DNA of 64,000 nt from Actibacterium naphthalenivorans (GTDB lineage: Bacteria; Pseudomonadota; Alphaproteobacteria; Rhodobacterales; Rhodobacteraceae): positions 434,001 through 498,000 of the forward strand of contig NZ_JACIEQ010000002.1 of assembly GCF_014196965.1 (NCBI RefSeq), written 5' to 3'. Of this stretch, positions 1-9,990 are shown piece by piece. Each line of letters starts with the position of its first letter. The first letter of the stretch is position 1. The position numbers and the translations under genes are program-made. Below the pieces are notes generated by a model. That model ran no database searches and was not told the origin of the DNA. It worked only from the letters and a program-made list of their open reading frames with translations.

Positions 1-44
1 GGTGCCCCTTGCGCGAATCCGGCCCCGGACGTATCAGCCGGAGC

Positions 45-1607
45 ATGACAAGCCCATCACATGACCGCCTTCTCATCATCGACTTCGGCAGCCAGGTTAC
101 GCAGCTCATCGCGCGCCGCCTGCGAGAGCTGAATGTCTATTGCGAAATCCACCCGTTTCAGAAGGTGACAGACGCCTTTCTGGCGGACTTCGCGCCCAAG
201 GCCGTGATCTTTTCCGGCGGCCCGGCCAGCGTGATCGACGAAAATTCGCCGCGCCCGCCGCAAAGCGTGTTTGATCTGGGCGTGCCGATCCTTGGCATCT
301 GCTACGGTCAGCAGGTGATGATGCAGATGCTGGGCGGCAAGGTGGAGCGCGGCCATGGCACCGCCGAATTCGGCCGCGCCTATGTCACGCCTATGGCCGC
401 GCGGATCGATCTGCTGACCGGCTGGTTCCTGGAGGAAAAGGAACAGGTCTGGATGAGCCATGGCGATCATGTTTCGGAAATCGCGCCGGGATTCGAGGTT
501 TACGGAACATCGCCCAACGCGCCCTTTGCGATCACCGCCGATCTGAGCCGCAATTTCTTTGCCGTGCAGTTTCACCCCGAGGTGCATCACACCCCCAACG
601 GCAAGACCCTGTATGAGAATTTCGTGCGGCTGGCCGGCTTCACCGGCGACTGGACGATGGGCGCCTACAAGGACGAGGCGATCCGCCAGATCCGCGAACA
701 GGTGGGCGATGCCAAGGTGATCTGCGGGCTGTCGGGCGGCGTCGATTCCTCTGTCGCCGCGGTGCTGATCCACGAAGCGATCGGCGATCAGCTCACCTGC
801 GTTTTTGTCGATCACGGGCTGCTGCGTCAGAACGAGGCGCAAGAGGTCGTGACCATGTTCCGCGACCATTACAACATGCCGCTGATCCATGCCGACGAGC
901 AGGAACTGTTTCTCGGCGCTCTGGATGGCGTGTCCGACCCCGAGGTCAAGCGCAAGACGATCGGCAAGCTGTTCATCGACGTGTTCCAGAAACACGCCGG
1001 CGAGGTGGGCGGTGCGAAGTTTCTGGCCCAGGGCACGCTCTATCCCGATGTGATTGAATCGGTGAGCTTTTCCGGCGGCCCCTCGGTGACGATCAAGAGC
1101 CATCACAACGTGGGCGGCCTGCCCGAGAAGATGGGGCTGAAGCTGGTCGAGCCGCTGCGCGAGCTGTTCAAGGACGAGGTGCGCGGCCTGGGCCATGAGC
1201 TTGGCCTGCCGGCCAGCTTCATCGGCCGCCACCCCTTCCCCGGCCCCGGCCTCGCGATCCGCTGCCCCGGAGAGATCACGCGCGAAAAGCTGGATATCCT
1301 TCGCCAGGCCGATGCGGTCTACATCGACCAGATCCGCAAGCACGGGCTTTATGACGAGATCTGGCAGGCGTTCGTGGCCATTCTGCCGGTGCGCACCGTG
1401 GGCGTGATGGGCGACGGGCGCACCTATGATTTCGCCTGCGCCCTGCGCGCGGTGACGTCTGTCGACGGGATGACGGCGGATTACTACCCCTTCAGCCATG
1501 CGTTTCTGGGCGAAACCGCCACGCGCATCATCAACGAGGTCAAGGGAATCAACCGCGTCACCTATGATGTCACCTCCAAGCCGCCCGGCACGATCGAATG
1601 GGAATGA
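45..1607 (+). CDS. guaA: GMP synthase (glutamine-hydrolysing)
   Basis: Converts XMP, glutamine and ATP to GMP, the last step of guanine nucleotide synthesis in the cytosol. The N-terminal class I amidotransferase domain carries the nucleophile motif GICYGQQ and the His/Glu pair in QFHPEVHH. The ATP-pyrophosphatase domain follows with the PP-loop GLSGGVDSS near residue 230, then the dimerisation domain ending in KPPGTIEWE, the standard C terminus. The 520-residue length is normal. I chose the ATG at 45 because homologues start just before [10 protein letters not shown]; an in-frame ATG at 9 would add 12 atypical residues. Confidence 0.97.
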   Translation: MTSPSHDRLLIIDFGSQVTQLIARRLRELNVYCEIHPFQKVTDAFLADFAPKAVIFSGGPASVIDENSPRPPQSVFDLGVPILGICYGQQVMMQMLGGKVERGHGTAEFGRAYVTPMAARIDLLTGWFLEEKEQVWMSHGDHVSEIAPGFEVYGTSPNAPFAITADLSRNFFAVQFHPEVHHTPNGKTLYENFVRLAGFTGDWTMGAYKDEAIRQIREQVGDAKVICGLSGGVDSSVAAVLIHEAIGDQLTCVFVDHGLLRQNEAQEVVTMFRDHYNMPLIHADEQELFLGALDGVSDPEVKRKTIGKLFIDVFQKHAGEVGGAKFLAQGTLYPDVIESVSFSGGPSVTIKSHHNVGGLPEKMGLKLVEPLRELFKDEVRGLGHELGLPASFIGRHPFPGPGLAIRCPGEITREKLDILRQADAVYIDQIRKHGLYDEIWQAFVAILPVRTVGVMGDGRTYDFACALRAVTSVDGMTADYYPFSHAFLGETATRIINEVKGINRVTYDVTSKPPGTIEWE

Positions 1608-1736
1608 GGCTAAGGGCCTCCGCAACTTAATGCGACAATTCACGCCCCGGCGCAGCCTGTTTGGGCAGAGGAGCTGATTCACCCGCCGCGCCGGTGCATG
1701 GTCTTTGCATGCGGGTCCGGCTTTCGGGTAAACTTG

Positions 1737-1934
1737 ATGAGTGACAGAACGTGCCTGCGGGAGTGTGCCTTGACCACGCGTGTTTTCCGATGCCGGTATT
1801 GCGGCCATAAAATGCGGCTGTTGAGCGCCCATTGCGGAAAGTGCTACGCGAAAAAACTGCTGCACCAGCGCCCCGTCCTGTATGGCTCCTTTCTGCTTGG
1901 CGCTTTGATCGTCGTCTCCGCATCACTGCGATAG
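1737..1934 (+). CDS. Small zinc-ribbon protein with C-terminal membrane segment
   Basis: An unrecognised protein of about 65 residues. It has two CxxC pairs (CRYC and CGKC) about 15 residues apart, which fits a zinc ribbon, followed by basic residues and a hydrophobic stretch (VLYGSFLLGALIVVSASL) that could be a single membrane anchor at the extreme C terminus. A TTG at 1770 has the better ribosome-binding site (GGGAG about 6 bases upstream) and would give about 54 residues; ATGs at 1698 and 1737 lack one. It lies alone between guaA and the FadL gene. The function is unknown and the existence of the gene is only moderately supported. Confidence 0.45.
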   Translation: MSDRTCLRECALTTRVFRCRYCGHKMRLLSAHCGKCYAKKLLHQRPVLYGSFLLGALIVVSASLR

Positions 1935-2125
1935 CGCGAGTCGTCGCGCGCCCCGTGGCGGCCCTTCTTGCCGCCGGGCATGGACCCATCCGCTCAAAAT
2001 CCTGATTTTTGTACTCTTCGGCCTGTTCGTAGCGTCATGACAGCGGGGTGACGCTGCGTTACTGATTGACAAATCGAATCTCAGACAACGAACAAGTCCT
2101 TCTGCGAACAGGGAGAGAGAACTGA

Positions 2126-3247
2126 ATGAACAAAACGATGGGAGGTGTGCTGTCCGCGTTTCTGGGCAGTGGAAGCGCATGGGCGGGCGGCGTGGAAAGA
2201 TCGGTGCAATCCACCGCCATTCTGTTCGAACCGGGAACCTATGCCGAGGTTTCGATTGGCCATGTCTCGCCCGATGTCAGCGGCACGCAGGCCAGCGCGA
2301 TCGGGCCCTTTCCCGCCGGCGCCTCGACCGGGGATGTGGCCCGCGGCTATGACACCGGCGCAGTGGGATTCAAGTCCGACCTGTCGCCCAACATCTCGGT
2401 CGCGCTTATCCTTGATCGGCCGATCGGCGCGAATATCGCCTATGAGGCGCCTGCCTATATCTACGGCTCCGGCAGCGGCTCCCATGCCGAAATCGAATCC
2501 GCCGCTCTCACCGGGCTGATACGCTATGTCCTGCCGTCGAACGTCAGCCTGATCGGCGGCATCCGGGGCCAGGAAGTGTCAGGCAAGGTGTCGCTGTTCA
2601 ACGGCTATACCACCGACACCGACCGCGCCTTTGATTTCGGATATGTTCTCGGGGCGGCCTGGGAAAAGCCAGAGATCGCCATGCGCATCGCCCTGACGTA
2701 CAATTCCGAGATCACCCACGGGCTGAACACGCGGGAAACCGATCCCGCGATGGGGGTGGCCACCGCCGATACCTCTTTCGACACCACGGTTCCGCAATCG
2801 GTCAATCTGGACGTCCAGACCGGGATCGCCAAAGACACACTGCTGTTCGGGCAGATCCGCTGGGTGGACTGGACCGCATTCGACATCACCCCCAACGTGT
2901 ATGCCGCCAACTACGGCGAGGCGCTGGTTGCCTATGACAATGACACGGTCACCTACAACGTCGGCCTCGGCCGCCGGTTCAACGACACATGGTCCGGCGC
3001 CGTCACGCTGGGATACGAGGAAACCCAGGGCGGCTTTGCCGGCAACCTCGGCCCCACCGACGGGTTCACCAGCCTCGGGGTCGCGGCCACTTACAGCACC
3101 GGCAGCGTGAAGATCACCGGCGGCGCGCGTTACATCTGGATCGGCGAGGCGACGACGGAAAGCCCCGTCGTCAGCGGCGCGCCGCTTGGCGAATTCAGCG
3201 GCAACAGCGCCGTCGCGGTGGGGATGAAGATCGCCTATAACTTCTGA
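2126..3247 (+). CDS. OmpP1/FadL-family outer membrane transporter
   Basis: A predicted outer-membrane beta barrel of the FadL/OmpP1 family, which carries long-chain fatty acids and other hydrophobic compounds into the periplasm. It begins with a signal peptide ending near SAWAGG. Alternating hydrophobic strands run to a C-terminal aromatic residue (KIAYNF), the usual outer-membrane assembly signal. At 373 residues it is somewhat shorter than E. coli FadL (about 446), as is common in alphaproteobacteria. The start has a purine-rich site (GGGAGAGAG) just upstream. The gene appears monocistronic; the substrate cannot be read from sequence. Confidence 0.85.
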   Translation: MNKTMGGVLSAFLGSGSAWAGGVERSVQSTAILFEPGTYAEVSIGHVSPDVSGTQASAIGPFPAGASTGDVARGYDTGAVGFKSDLSPNISVALILDRPIGANIAYEAPAYIYGSGSGSHAEIESAALTGLIRYVLPSNVSLIGGIRGQEVSGKVSLFNGYTTDTDRAFDFGYVLGAAWEKPEIAMRIALTYNSEITHGLNTRETDPAMGVATADTSFDTTVPQSVNLDVQTGIAKDTLLFGQIRWVDWTAFDITPNVYAANYGEALVAYDNDTVTYNVGLGRRFNDTWSGAVTLGYEETQGGFAGNLGPTDGFTSLGVAATYSTGSVKITGGARYIWIGEATTESPVVSGAPLGEFSGNSAVAVGMKIAYNF

Positions 3248-3342
3248 GCCGCCTTCGGGCCGCTCGGGGCGCGGGGGGGCGATATCATTTGACCGCCCCC
3301 GCCCCGCTGGCTACCACACCCGGACGGAAACGGGGGCGCGTG

Positions 3343-4203
3343 ATGGTGTATCAAACGGCGAAAGACTGGCTGGCGGCGGAAAAGAAGCGCGTGCTTTTGT
3401 TCGGCATGTCGGGGCTGGGCAAGACCCATCTGTCGAACATGCTGCGCGAGGCCGGCGGCTGGTTTCACTATTCGGTCGATTACCGTATCGGCACCCGCTA
3501 CATGGGCGAGCATATCGCCGACAATTTCAAGCGTGAGGCGATGCGCGTGCCGCTGCTGCGCGAATTGCTGATGACAGACAGCGTCTACATCCAGTCCAAC
3601 ATCACCTTCGAAAATCTGGCGCCGCTCTCCACCTATCTGGGCAAGCCCGGCAACCCGGACCTGGGCGGCCTGCCCTTTGCCGAATACATGAAACGCCAGG
3701 AACAGCACCGCGCGGCCGAGATCGCAGCCCTGCTGGACACGCCCCATTTCATCGAGAGGGCCAGGGATCTCTATGGCTATGACAATTTCGTCTGCGATTC
3801 CGGCGGCTCGATCTGCGAGATCGCAAACCCCGAAGATCCGGGCGACGCGGTGCTGAAAACACTGTCCGACACCCTGCTGATGGTCTGGATCGAAGGCAGC
3901 CCCGCCCATACCGAAGAACTGATCCGCCGGTTCGACAGGGCGCCAAAGCCGATGTATTACCAGCCCGATTTCCTCCACGCCGCCTGGCAGGAATACCTGA
4001 GTGAAAACAATATCTCGGAAGGTGACGTTGACCCGGACGCCTTTGTCCGCTGGACCTATGCGCGCGCGTTGGCCCACCGCCAGCCGCGCTATGCGGCGAT
4101 GGCCGAACACTGGGGCGTGAAGGTCTGCGCGCATGATGTGGCCAATGTCCGCTCGCCCGCGGATTTCGAGGCGATGATCGCCCGCGCCCTTGAGGCGCGC
4201 TGA
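3343..4203 (+). CDS. P-loop ATPase of unknown role
   Basis: A cytosolic nucleotide-binding protein of 286 residues. A Walker A motif (GMSGLGKTH) sits near residue 22 and is followed by [21 protein letters not shown] near residue 145 could serve as a Walker B-like segment. It resembles proteins annotated simply as ATPase in Rhodobacteraceae, with no known process. The ATG at 3343 puts the P-loop at a usual distance from the N terminus; an upstream in-frame start at 3289 would add a Pro/Arg-rich extension. It lies 44 bases upstream of metA on the same strand, so co-transcription is possible. No further function is claimed. Confidence 0.8.
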   Translation: MVYQTAKDWLAAEKKRVLLFGMSGLGKTHLSNMLREAGGWFHYSVDYRIGTRYMGEHIADNFKREAMRVPLLRELLMTDSVYIQSNITFENLAPLSTYLGKPGNPDLGGLPFAEYMKRQEQHRAAEIAALLDTPHFIERARDLYGYDNFVCDSGGSICEIANPEDPGDAVLKTLSDTLLMVWIEGSPAHTEELIRRFDRAPKPMYYQPDFLHAAWQEYLSENNISEGDVDPDAFVRWTYARALAHRQPRYAAMAEHWGVKVCAHDVANVRSPADFEAMIARALEAR

Positions 4204-4247
4204 GATTCGGCCTATCTGACGATGTCCCCGCAACAGGAACCGGTTCC

Positions 4248-5171
4248 ATGCCCATCAAGCTGCCCTCTGACCTGCCCGCCTTCGACGTGCTGACGCGCGA
4301 AGGGGTGATGGTGATGGAAGAGGGCCGCGCCGCGCTGCAGGACATCCGGCCGCTGCGCATCGGGCTGCTGAACCTGATGCCCAAGAAAATCCAGACCGAA
4401 ACCCAGTTCGCGCGGCTGATCGGGGCAACCCCGCTGCAGATCGAACTCAGCCTGATCAGGATGAGCGATCACGAAACCCGCAACACCGCCGCCGAACACA
4501 TGGAGGCGTTCTATCGCCCCTTCGCCGAGGTGCGCGCCAGCGGCGAGAAGTTCGACGGGCTGATCATCACCGGCGCCCCGATCGAACATTTGCCTTTCAC
4601 AGAGGTGACTTACTGGGACGAGCTGACCCAGGTCTTCGATTGGACCCAAGGCCATGTGCATTCCACCTTCGGCGTGTGCTGGGGTGGCATGGCGATGATC
4701 AACCATTTCCACGGCGTGCGGAAACACATGCTGGACCACAAGGCCTTCGGCTGTTTCCGGCATCGCAACCTCGCGCCCACCTCGCCTTATCTGCGCGGGT
4801 TTTCCGATGATTGCGTGATCCCGGTCAGCCGCTGGACCGAAATCCGACAGGCGGAGATCGACGCCACGCCCGGCCTGACCACCCTGCTCGGCAGCGATGA
4901 GGTGGGGCCCTGCCTGGTCGAGGATCCGGCGCACCGGGCGCTTTATATCTTCAACCATCTGGAATATGACAGCGACACGCTGAAGCAGGAATATGACCGC
5001 GACGTCGCCGCCGGGACCGCGATCAACGTGCCCAACAATTATTACCCGGATGACGATCCCGCGCGCCCGCCGCAGAACCGGTGGCGCAGCCACGCGCATC
5101 TTCTGTACGGCAACTGGATCAACGAGATCTACCAGACCACGCCGTTCGATATCCGCCGGATCGCGGCCTGA
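4248..5171 (+). CDS. metA: Homoserine O-acyltransferase (probably O-acetyl)
   Basis: Activates homoserine by O-acylation, the first committed step of methionine synthesis. The MetA fold is clear: [17 protein letters not shown], and the catalytic Cys in FGVCWGG (residue 144, E. coli Cys142). The position equivalent to E. coli Gly111, which sets acyl-CoA choice, is Glu113 here (APIEHLPF). In characterised MetA proteins Glu at this site goes with acetyl-CoA and Gly with succinyl-CoA, so acetyl-CoA use is inferred. The 307-residue length is normal. Only 44 bases precede the start, leaving no room for a SAM riboswitch. Confidence 0.93.
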   Translation: MPIKLPSDLPAFDVLTREGVMVMEEGRAALQDIRPLRIGLLNLMPKKIQTETQFARLIGATPLQIELSLIRMSDHETRNTAAEHMEAFYRPFAEVRASGEKFDGLIITGAPIEHLPFTEVTYWDELTQVFDWTQGHVHSTFGVCWGGMAMINHFHGVRKHMLDHKAFGCFRHRNLAPTSPYLRGFSDDCVIPVSRWTEIRQAEIDATPGLTTLLGSDEVGPCLVEDPAHRALYIFNHLEYDSDTLKQEYDRDVAAGTAINVPNNYYPDDDPARPPQNRWRSHAHLLYGNWINEIYQTTPFDIRRIAA

Positions 5172-5242
5172 CGCATCGGCCGTGGCGATTGCGCCCCGCG
5201 CGCCAATCGCCATACTGGCCCGATGACGGCAAGGAGAAGACA

Positions 5243-6112
5243 ATGACGCTGCCATTCGACGGGGCCATCAGCAGATATTTCAATGACGAGGCCCCCAAAA
5301 GCCTGCGCCGCGCCGTGCTGGACGGCGGCAAGAAAGACATCCTGTCCGACACCTACCCCTATGACGAACGCATGGACGGCGACGCCTATGGCGATGCGCT
5401 GAAGGCGCTGCAGATCGAACTGGTAAAGCTGCAATCCCATGTCAAGCAAAGCGGGGCGCGGGTGGCGGTTGTGTTCGAAGGTCGCGACGCATCCGGAAAA
5501 GGCGGCACGATCAAGCGGTTCCGCGAAAATCTTAATCCACGTGTCGCGCGGGTGGTGGCGCTTCCCAAACCGTCTGACCGAGAGGCGACGCAATGGTATT
5601 TCCAGCGCTATATCCAGCATCTGCCGGCCGGCGGCGAAATCGCGCTGTTCGACCGGTCTTGGTACAATCGCGGCGTCGTCGAACATGTGTTCGGCTTTTG
5701 CACCCCGCAGCAGCGCGCCCATTTCTTTGCCCAGCTCCCCGAGTTCGAGGCGATGCTTGTCGAAGAGGGTATCCATCTGGTCAAGCTGTGGCTGAACGTC
5801 GGGCGGGCCGAGCAGATGCGGCGGTTCCTTTCGCGTGAGAAAGACCCGCTAAAGCAATGGAAACTCAGCATGATCGACGTTGAAGGGCTGAAAAAATGGG
5901 ATGCCTACACCAGCGCCATTCAGGAAACGCTCGCATTTTCGCACAGCCCCGTCGCCCCCTGGACCGTCATCCGCTCGGATGACAAGCGCCGGGCGCGGCT
6001 GGCCGCGATCCGCAAGGTTCTGACCTGCGTCGACTATGCCGGAAAGGACGCCGCCGTGGTGGGCGCGCCCGATCCGAAAATCTGTGGCGGGCCCGAGATC
6101 TGGGATGCCTAA
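5243..6112 (+). CDS. ppk2: Polyphosphate kinase 2
   Basis: A PPK2-family enzyme that transfers phosphate between polyphosphate and nucleotides. The single PPK2 domain (289 residues) carries Walker [12 protein letters not shown] near residue 77, the Walker B/lid motif FDRSWYNR and the lid region [15 protein letters not shown]. This is the one-domain form typical of enzymes making NTP or NDP from polyphosphate; the exact nucleotide preference cannot be read here. The ATG at 5243 has a strong AAGGAG site 7 bases upstream. The end overlaps the following TetR gene by 8 bases, suggesting translational coupling. Confidence 0.93.
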   Translation: MTLPFDGAISRYFNDEAPKSLRRAVLDGGKKDILSDTYPYDERMDGDAYGDALKALQIELVKLQSHVKQSGARVAVVFEGRDASGKGGTIKRFRENLNPRVARVVALPKPSDREATQWYFQRYIQHLPAGGEIALFDRSWYNRGVVEHVFGFCTPQQRAHFFAQLPEFEAMLVEEGIHLVKLWLNVGRAEQMRRFLSREKDPLKQWKLSMIDVEGLKKWDAYTSAIQETLAFSHSPVAPWTVIRSDDKRRARLAAIRKVLTCVDYAGKDAAVVGAPDPKICGGPEIWDA

Positions 6113-6725
6113 GAAGCGCGGCTATCATCACGGCAACCTGAAACAGGCGCTGGTCGCGGCGGCACTGGAGCTGATCGAGCAAAAGGGTCCGCAGGGTTTC
6201 ACCCTGTCCGAGGCGGCAAAGGCCGCCGGCGTCACCCCGGCCGCCGTCTATCGCCATTTCCACGGCCGCGAGGATCTGATCGCCGAAGCCGCGCGACAAG
6301 GCTACGAGATTTTCGCCGATCTGATGCAATTTGCCTATGACAAGGGCCAGCCCTCGGCGCTGGCCTCGTTCGAGGCGACGGGCCGCGCCTACCTGGCCTT
6401 CGCCCGCAAATACCCCGGCCATTACATGGCGATGTTCGAAAGCGGCGTTTCGGTCAACGCCAATGCCGAACTGGCGCGCGCCGCCGCCCGGGCCAACGGC
6501 ATCCTCGAGAAGGCCGCCAGCGACCTGTCGGAACGCATCCCGCCGGAAAAGCGCCCGCCCGCCGCGATGTTCTCGGCCCATATCTGGGCGCTGAGCCACG
6601 GTGTGGTCGAGCTTTACGCCCGCGGCGCCCCCGGCGCGCGCGCGCCCTTCCCGCCCGAAGAGCTTCTGGAAAGCGGCATCGGCATCTATCTGCGTGGACT
6701 GGGGCTGATTCCGCCCGACAATTGA
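6105..6725 (+). CDS. TetR/AcrR-family transcriptional regulator
   Basis: A one-component repressor-type regulator of 206 residues. The N-terminal helix-turn-helix is clear: [20 protein letters not shown], then [28 protein letters not shown]. The C-terminal ligand domain (from about residue 80) resembles the WHG-type domain, including [11 protein letters not shown]. The start codon lies inside the ppk2 coding end (8-base overlap), so the two genes are probably translated together. The ligand and targets are unknown. Coupling to ppk2 makes a role in polyphosphate or stress control conceivable, but that is only inference. Confidence 0.88.
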   Translation: MPKKRGYHHGNLKQALVAAALELIEQKGPQGFTLSEAAKAAGVTPAAVYRHFHGREDLIAEAARQGYEIFADLMQFAYDKGQPSALASFEATGRAYLAFARKYPGHYMAMFESGVSVNANAELARAAARANGILEKAASDLSERIPPEKRPPAAMFSAHIWALSHGVVELYARGAPGARAPFPPEELLESGIGIYLRGLGLIPPDN

Positions 6726-6896
6726 GCCCACCAGCGGCAGCAACAATCTGCGACAATCCGGCGCTTCGAGTCTGATCTTTCAACAATCCCCGCCCCGGCT
6801 CGGCCCGTTCCCCATACAACCGGCCATGCGACTTGCTCATTGCGCCTCGGCACGGCAGCTTCGCACAGAATTTTCTGTGCCCGGTGGTTTGGTTCA

Positions 6897-8807
6897 ATGC
6901 ACTACAGACCCGAAATCGACGGCCTGCGCGCTGTCGCGGTCCTTCCTGTCATTCTGTTTCATGCGGGCTTCAGCATCTTCAGCGGCGGTTTCGTCGGGGT
7001 CGACGTGTTCTTCGTGATCTCGGGCTATCTGATCACCACGATCCTGTTGAAAGAGCTGGCGGAAGGCGAGTTTTCGATTCTGCGATTCTACGAACGCCGC
7101 GCCCGGCGCATCCTGCCGGCGTTGTTCGTGGTCATGCTGGCCTGCGTCCCTTTTGCCTGGGCCTGGATGCTGCCCTGGCAGTTCGACGAATTCGCGCAAA
7201 GCCTGGTCGCGGTCACGCTGTTTGTGTCCAACGTGCTGTTCTGGTCGCAAACCGGGTATTTTCAGGCCGAGGCCGAGGAAAAGCCGCTGTTGCACACCTG
7301 GAGCCTGGCGGTGGAGGAGCAATATTACCTGCTGTTCCCGCCCGCGCTGTTCCTGCTTTGGCGGTTCGGCCGCAGGCCGGCCTTTTACGCGATCCTCGCC
7401 ATGGCCCTTGTCAGCCTGCTGCTAAGCGAATGGGGTTCGCGCGGGAAATCGGTGGCCACCTTCTTTCTGGCCCCGACCCGCGCGTGGGAGATTCTGGCCG
7501 GGTCGATATGCGCCTTCGTGCAACTGGGCGCCGGGCAAAGGCGCAGCGGCACGCTCTCGCTCGCCGGGCTGGCGATGATCCTCTTCGCCATTTTCGCCTT
7601 CGACGAACACACGCGCTTTCCCTCCTTCTACGCGCTGGTGCCGGTTCTGGGCGCGGCGTTGATCATCCTGTTCGCCGCCCCCGGCACCTGGGCCGCGCGG
7701 CTGCTCTCCTGGGCGCCTTTCGCCGGTGTCGGGCTGATCAGCTACAGCGCCTATCTGTGGCACCAGCCGCTCTTCGCCTTTGCCCGCATCCGCAGCCTGC
7801 AGCCCCCGGAACAGGCGCTGATGACGGCGCTCGCGGCGCTCTCGCTCGGGCTCGGCTATCTCAGCTGGCGCTTTGTCGAACGGCCGTTTCGCAACAAATC
7901 CGCCGCGCCGCTGGTGACGCGCCGGGCCGTGTTCACCGCGTCAGGCGTGATCGGCGCGGCCTTCATCGCCTTTGGCGCCGCCGGCCATCTGGGGCACGGG
8001 CTGAGCTTTCGCCTGCCCGGAGACATGGCCACCCGCCTGACAGAGATCGAGACGCTGCATATCGAGCGCGATATCGAGATCCGCGTCGGCACCTGCCATT
8101 TCGGCGGGCGCGGGCAATACAGCCGCATCGACGGGTTCCTGGAGAACTGGGATTGCGGCACCAGCCCCGCGCCGGACGGGGGCACGCCGCGCATCGCCGT
8201 CTATGGCGACAGCCACGCGGCCGACAAGGCCAACGCGCTGCGCGCCGCCGGGGCCCGCGTCGCGCAGATGAGCGCCAATGGCTGCCCGCTCATCCCCGAA
8301 AAGGTCGCCTTTGCCTATTGCGCCCCGATGCTCCGACAATTTCACGCGGCCATGCGCGAGAGAGGCATCCGGACGGTCTTTCTGGCCAACCGGCTGGACC
8401 CGCATGAGCTTGAGGGCCCATACCTTCAGGCCGTGTTCAGCTATTGGGCCGAACGCTACGATCAGGTCATCCTGTTTTCGCCCATGCCCGAATTTCCCAA
8501 ATTCGAAACGGCCTATGCCCGGCACGGCGCGGATACCGGAGCGCACGTATCAAGCGACAACACCGCCGACGCGGCGTTCTTTTCCGCCCTCGCCGGGATC
8601 ACGCTGCCTGAAAACCTGACGGTACTGAACACGCGCCAGCTGTTTTGCGCAGGCCGGGTTGGCTGCGACCCGATCCAGAACGGGGCCACGCTTCTTGTCG
8701 ATTATGGCCACCTTTCCCCGGTCGGGGCGCGGCATCTCGGCGATCGGCTTGTCCCCGCCCTTGGCGCCGCCCTGGGCCACGGGCCGACCGTGCTGGCCAC
8801 GCAATAG
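6897..8807 (+). CDS. Acyltransferase-3 membrane protein with C-terminal SGNH domain
   Basis: An OafA/YrhL-type integral membrane O-acyltransferase that probably modifies a surface polysaccharide. The N-terminal half has the hallmark YRPEIDGLRAVAVLPVILFH and FVGVDVFFVISGYLIT, followed by about ten membrane helices. The C-terminal extracytoplasmic SGNH hydrolase-like domain carries GDSHAADKAN (block I) and DYGHLSPVGA (block V Asp-x-x-His). The ATG at 6897 is chosen because the conserved YRPEIDGLRA motif follows directly; upstream in-frame starts add unrelated residues. The acceptor glycan is unknown and no polysaccharide cluster is present in the window. Confidence 0.9.
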   Translation: MHYRPEIDGLRAVAVLPVILFHAGFSIFSGGFVGVDVFFVISGYLITTILLKELAEGEFSILRFYERRARRILPALFVVMLACVPFAWAWMLPWQFDEFAQSLVAVTLFVSNVLFWSQTGYFQAEAEEKPLLHTWSLAVEEQYYLLFPPALFLLWRFGRRPAFYAILAMALVSLLLSEWGSRGKSVATFFLAPTRAWEILAGSICAFVQLGAGQRRSGTLSLAGLAMILFAIFAFDEHTRFPSFYALVPVLGAALIILFAAPGTWAARLLSWAPFAGVGLISYSAYLWHQPLFAFARIRSLQPPEQALMTALAALSLGLGYLSWRFVERPFRNKSAAPLVTRRAVFTASGVIGAAFIAFGAAGHLGHGLSFRLPGDMATRLTEIETLHIERDIEIRVGTCHFGGRGQYSRIDGFLENWDCGTSPAPDGGTPRIAVYGDSHAADKANALRAAGARVAQMSANGCPLIPEKVAFAYCAPMLRQFHAAMRERGIRTVFLANRLDPHELEGPYLQAVFSYWAERYDQVILFSPMPEFPKFETAYARHGADTGAHVSSDNTADAAFFSALAGITLPENLTVLNTRQLFCAGRVGCDPIQNGATLLVDYGHLSPVGARHLGDRLVPALGAALGHGPTVLATQ

Positions 8808-8827
8808 CGCGCTTGGCCCGTGCCTGC

Positions 8828-9805
8828 CTAGATCACGCGCCGGAACGCCTGATCCTGAAGCAGCGCGGCTTTTTCTTCGTGCTTACCCTCGGCCCGTGCG
8901 ATCGCCACCCGGAAGATGCGTGCGGACCGTTTGGCCGAGCTGATATGCGGCTTCAGCGGTTCGCCGGCCGAGACGGTGATCGGCGCCGCCACGGCCCCGT
9001 GCAGATCGGGGGCGCGCTGTTCGATGGCGTCCTGCACATCACGCTCGAGCGCATCGCGCGATTCGGTCTGCTCGCTTTGAAAAATACACACGAAAACACC
9101 GCTGCCGGTGTAGGACATCAGGAAAAACCCCCTGCGCCCGAGCGCATCGCCGATCGCGCCGCCAACGGCTTTCAGCACCTCGTAATATTCGGAATGCCCT
9201 GTCTGGGCGTGAATGACCTCTGCCTGGTCGATCTTGATGGCGAAGATGTTGGAATTATAGAGCCGCGCCTTTGAAAGCTGGCCCAGATAGTTCGCCAGCG
9301 CCTCGGATTCGACGGTGCCCTCAACCTCTTCCAGGCGCTGCGCCGCATCGAAGCCGGGCTTGCCCCCCATGCCGGCTTCCACCGGTTCGGCCGGCTCTTC
9401 CGCCGGGGTCTCGAGCGCCGCGGTATGGGCCGCATGCAGCTTTTCGGCGACGCGCACCCTCGCGCCCAACTCGGTGACATCAAACGGCTTGGTCACATAG
9501 TCGGTTGCCCCGGCCGCGAAGGCCCAGTCGATATGTGCCTTGTCGGTCATCGACGTCAGCATGACGATGGGGGTGGTCTTGTATCCCGGCATGGCCCGCA
9601 CCCTTCGGCACAGCTCTATCCCGTCCATGCCCGACATGTGGATGTCCAGGAACAGGCAATCGAAACCGCGATCGTCGCTCTCGATCATGGAAAGCGCTTG
9701 CTGGGCCGAGGTCGTTACGGCGACATCGTCATATCCGAAATCCGACAAAACCACCGGCAGCAGTTCGAGTATGAAAACATCATCATCAACTGCAAGTATT
9801 CGCAT
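8828..9805 (-). CDS. Response regulator with degenerate GGDEF-like output domain
   Basis: A 325-residue two-component regulator. Residues 1-120 form a receiver domain with acidic pocket DDD, phospho-acceptor Asp in LFLDIHMSGMDG, Thr in MLTS and Lys in TKPFD. After an acidic Glu/Pro linker, residues about 160-290 resemble a GGDEF fold (KIDQAEVIHAQTGHSEYYEVLK matches the helix/metal region in spacing), but the active-site GG(D/E)EF loop is replaced by YTGSGVFVCIF, so no cyclase activity is expected. The ATG at 9805 precedes the canonical MRILAVDDD start. No histidine kinase lies nearby. It could be a phosphorylation-controlled binding protein. Confidence 0.85.
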   Translation of the reverse strand: MRILAVDDDVFILELLPVVLSDFGYDDVAVTTSAQQALSMIESDDRGFDCLFLDIHMSGMDGIELCRRVRAMPGYKTTPIVMLTSMTDKAHIDWAFAAGATDYVTKPFDVTELGARVRVAEKLHAAHTAALETPAEEPAEPVEAGMGGKPGFDAAQRLEEVEGTVESEALANYLGQLSKARLYNSNIFAIKIDQAEVIHAQTGHSEYYEVLKAVGGAIGDALGRRGFFLMSYTGSGVFVCIFQSEQTESRDALERDVQDAIEQRAPDLHGAVAAPITVSAGEPLKPHISSAKRSARIFRVAIARAEGKHEEKAALLQDQAFRRVI

Positions 9806-9936
9806 CCGGCTTCCTCTAGTTGTCCGTTCGGTATTATGACACACCCTGCGCGATAGCCGTCGAAAATTTTTGGAAAAATTGTGACTATATTGTGGCTTGT
9901 CACGGCACGGGCGCATTTCAGGCCTGACCAAACGCA

Positions 9937-9963
9937 AAAGGGCCCGCATGATGCGGGCCCTTT
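9937..9963 (-). terminator. Intrinsic terminator of rplM-rpsI
   Basis: A 12-bp perfect stem (AAAGGGCCCGCA paired with its complement) with a 3-base loop lies 28 bases after the rpsI stop. On the minus strand a short T-run follows. Confidence 0.85.
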
Positions 9964-9990
9964 GTAAATGTGCACTCCGTACGGAGGCGA

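Noticed and set aside
1606-1620. Hairpin GAGGC/GCCTC right after guaA
   Set aside because: Only a 5-bp stem, overlapping the stop codon and without a T-run; too weak to call a terminator.
57-1865. A 602-codon open frame on the minus strand over guaA
   Set aside because: It lies fully antisense to a clear GMP synthase, has no recognisable domain, and is His/Ala/Asp-rich as expected from the reversed frame of a high-GC gene.
4204-4247. Possible SAM riboswitch before metA
   Set aside because: Only 44 bases separate the two genes and no pseudoknot-like pattern of a SAM-II element is visible.
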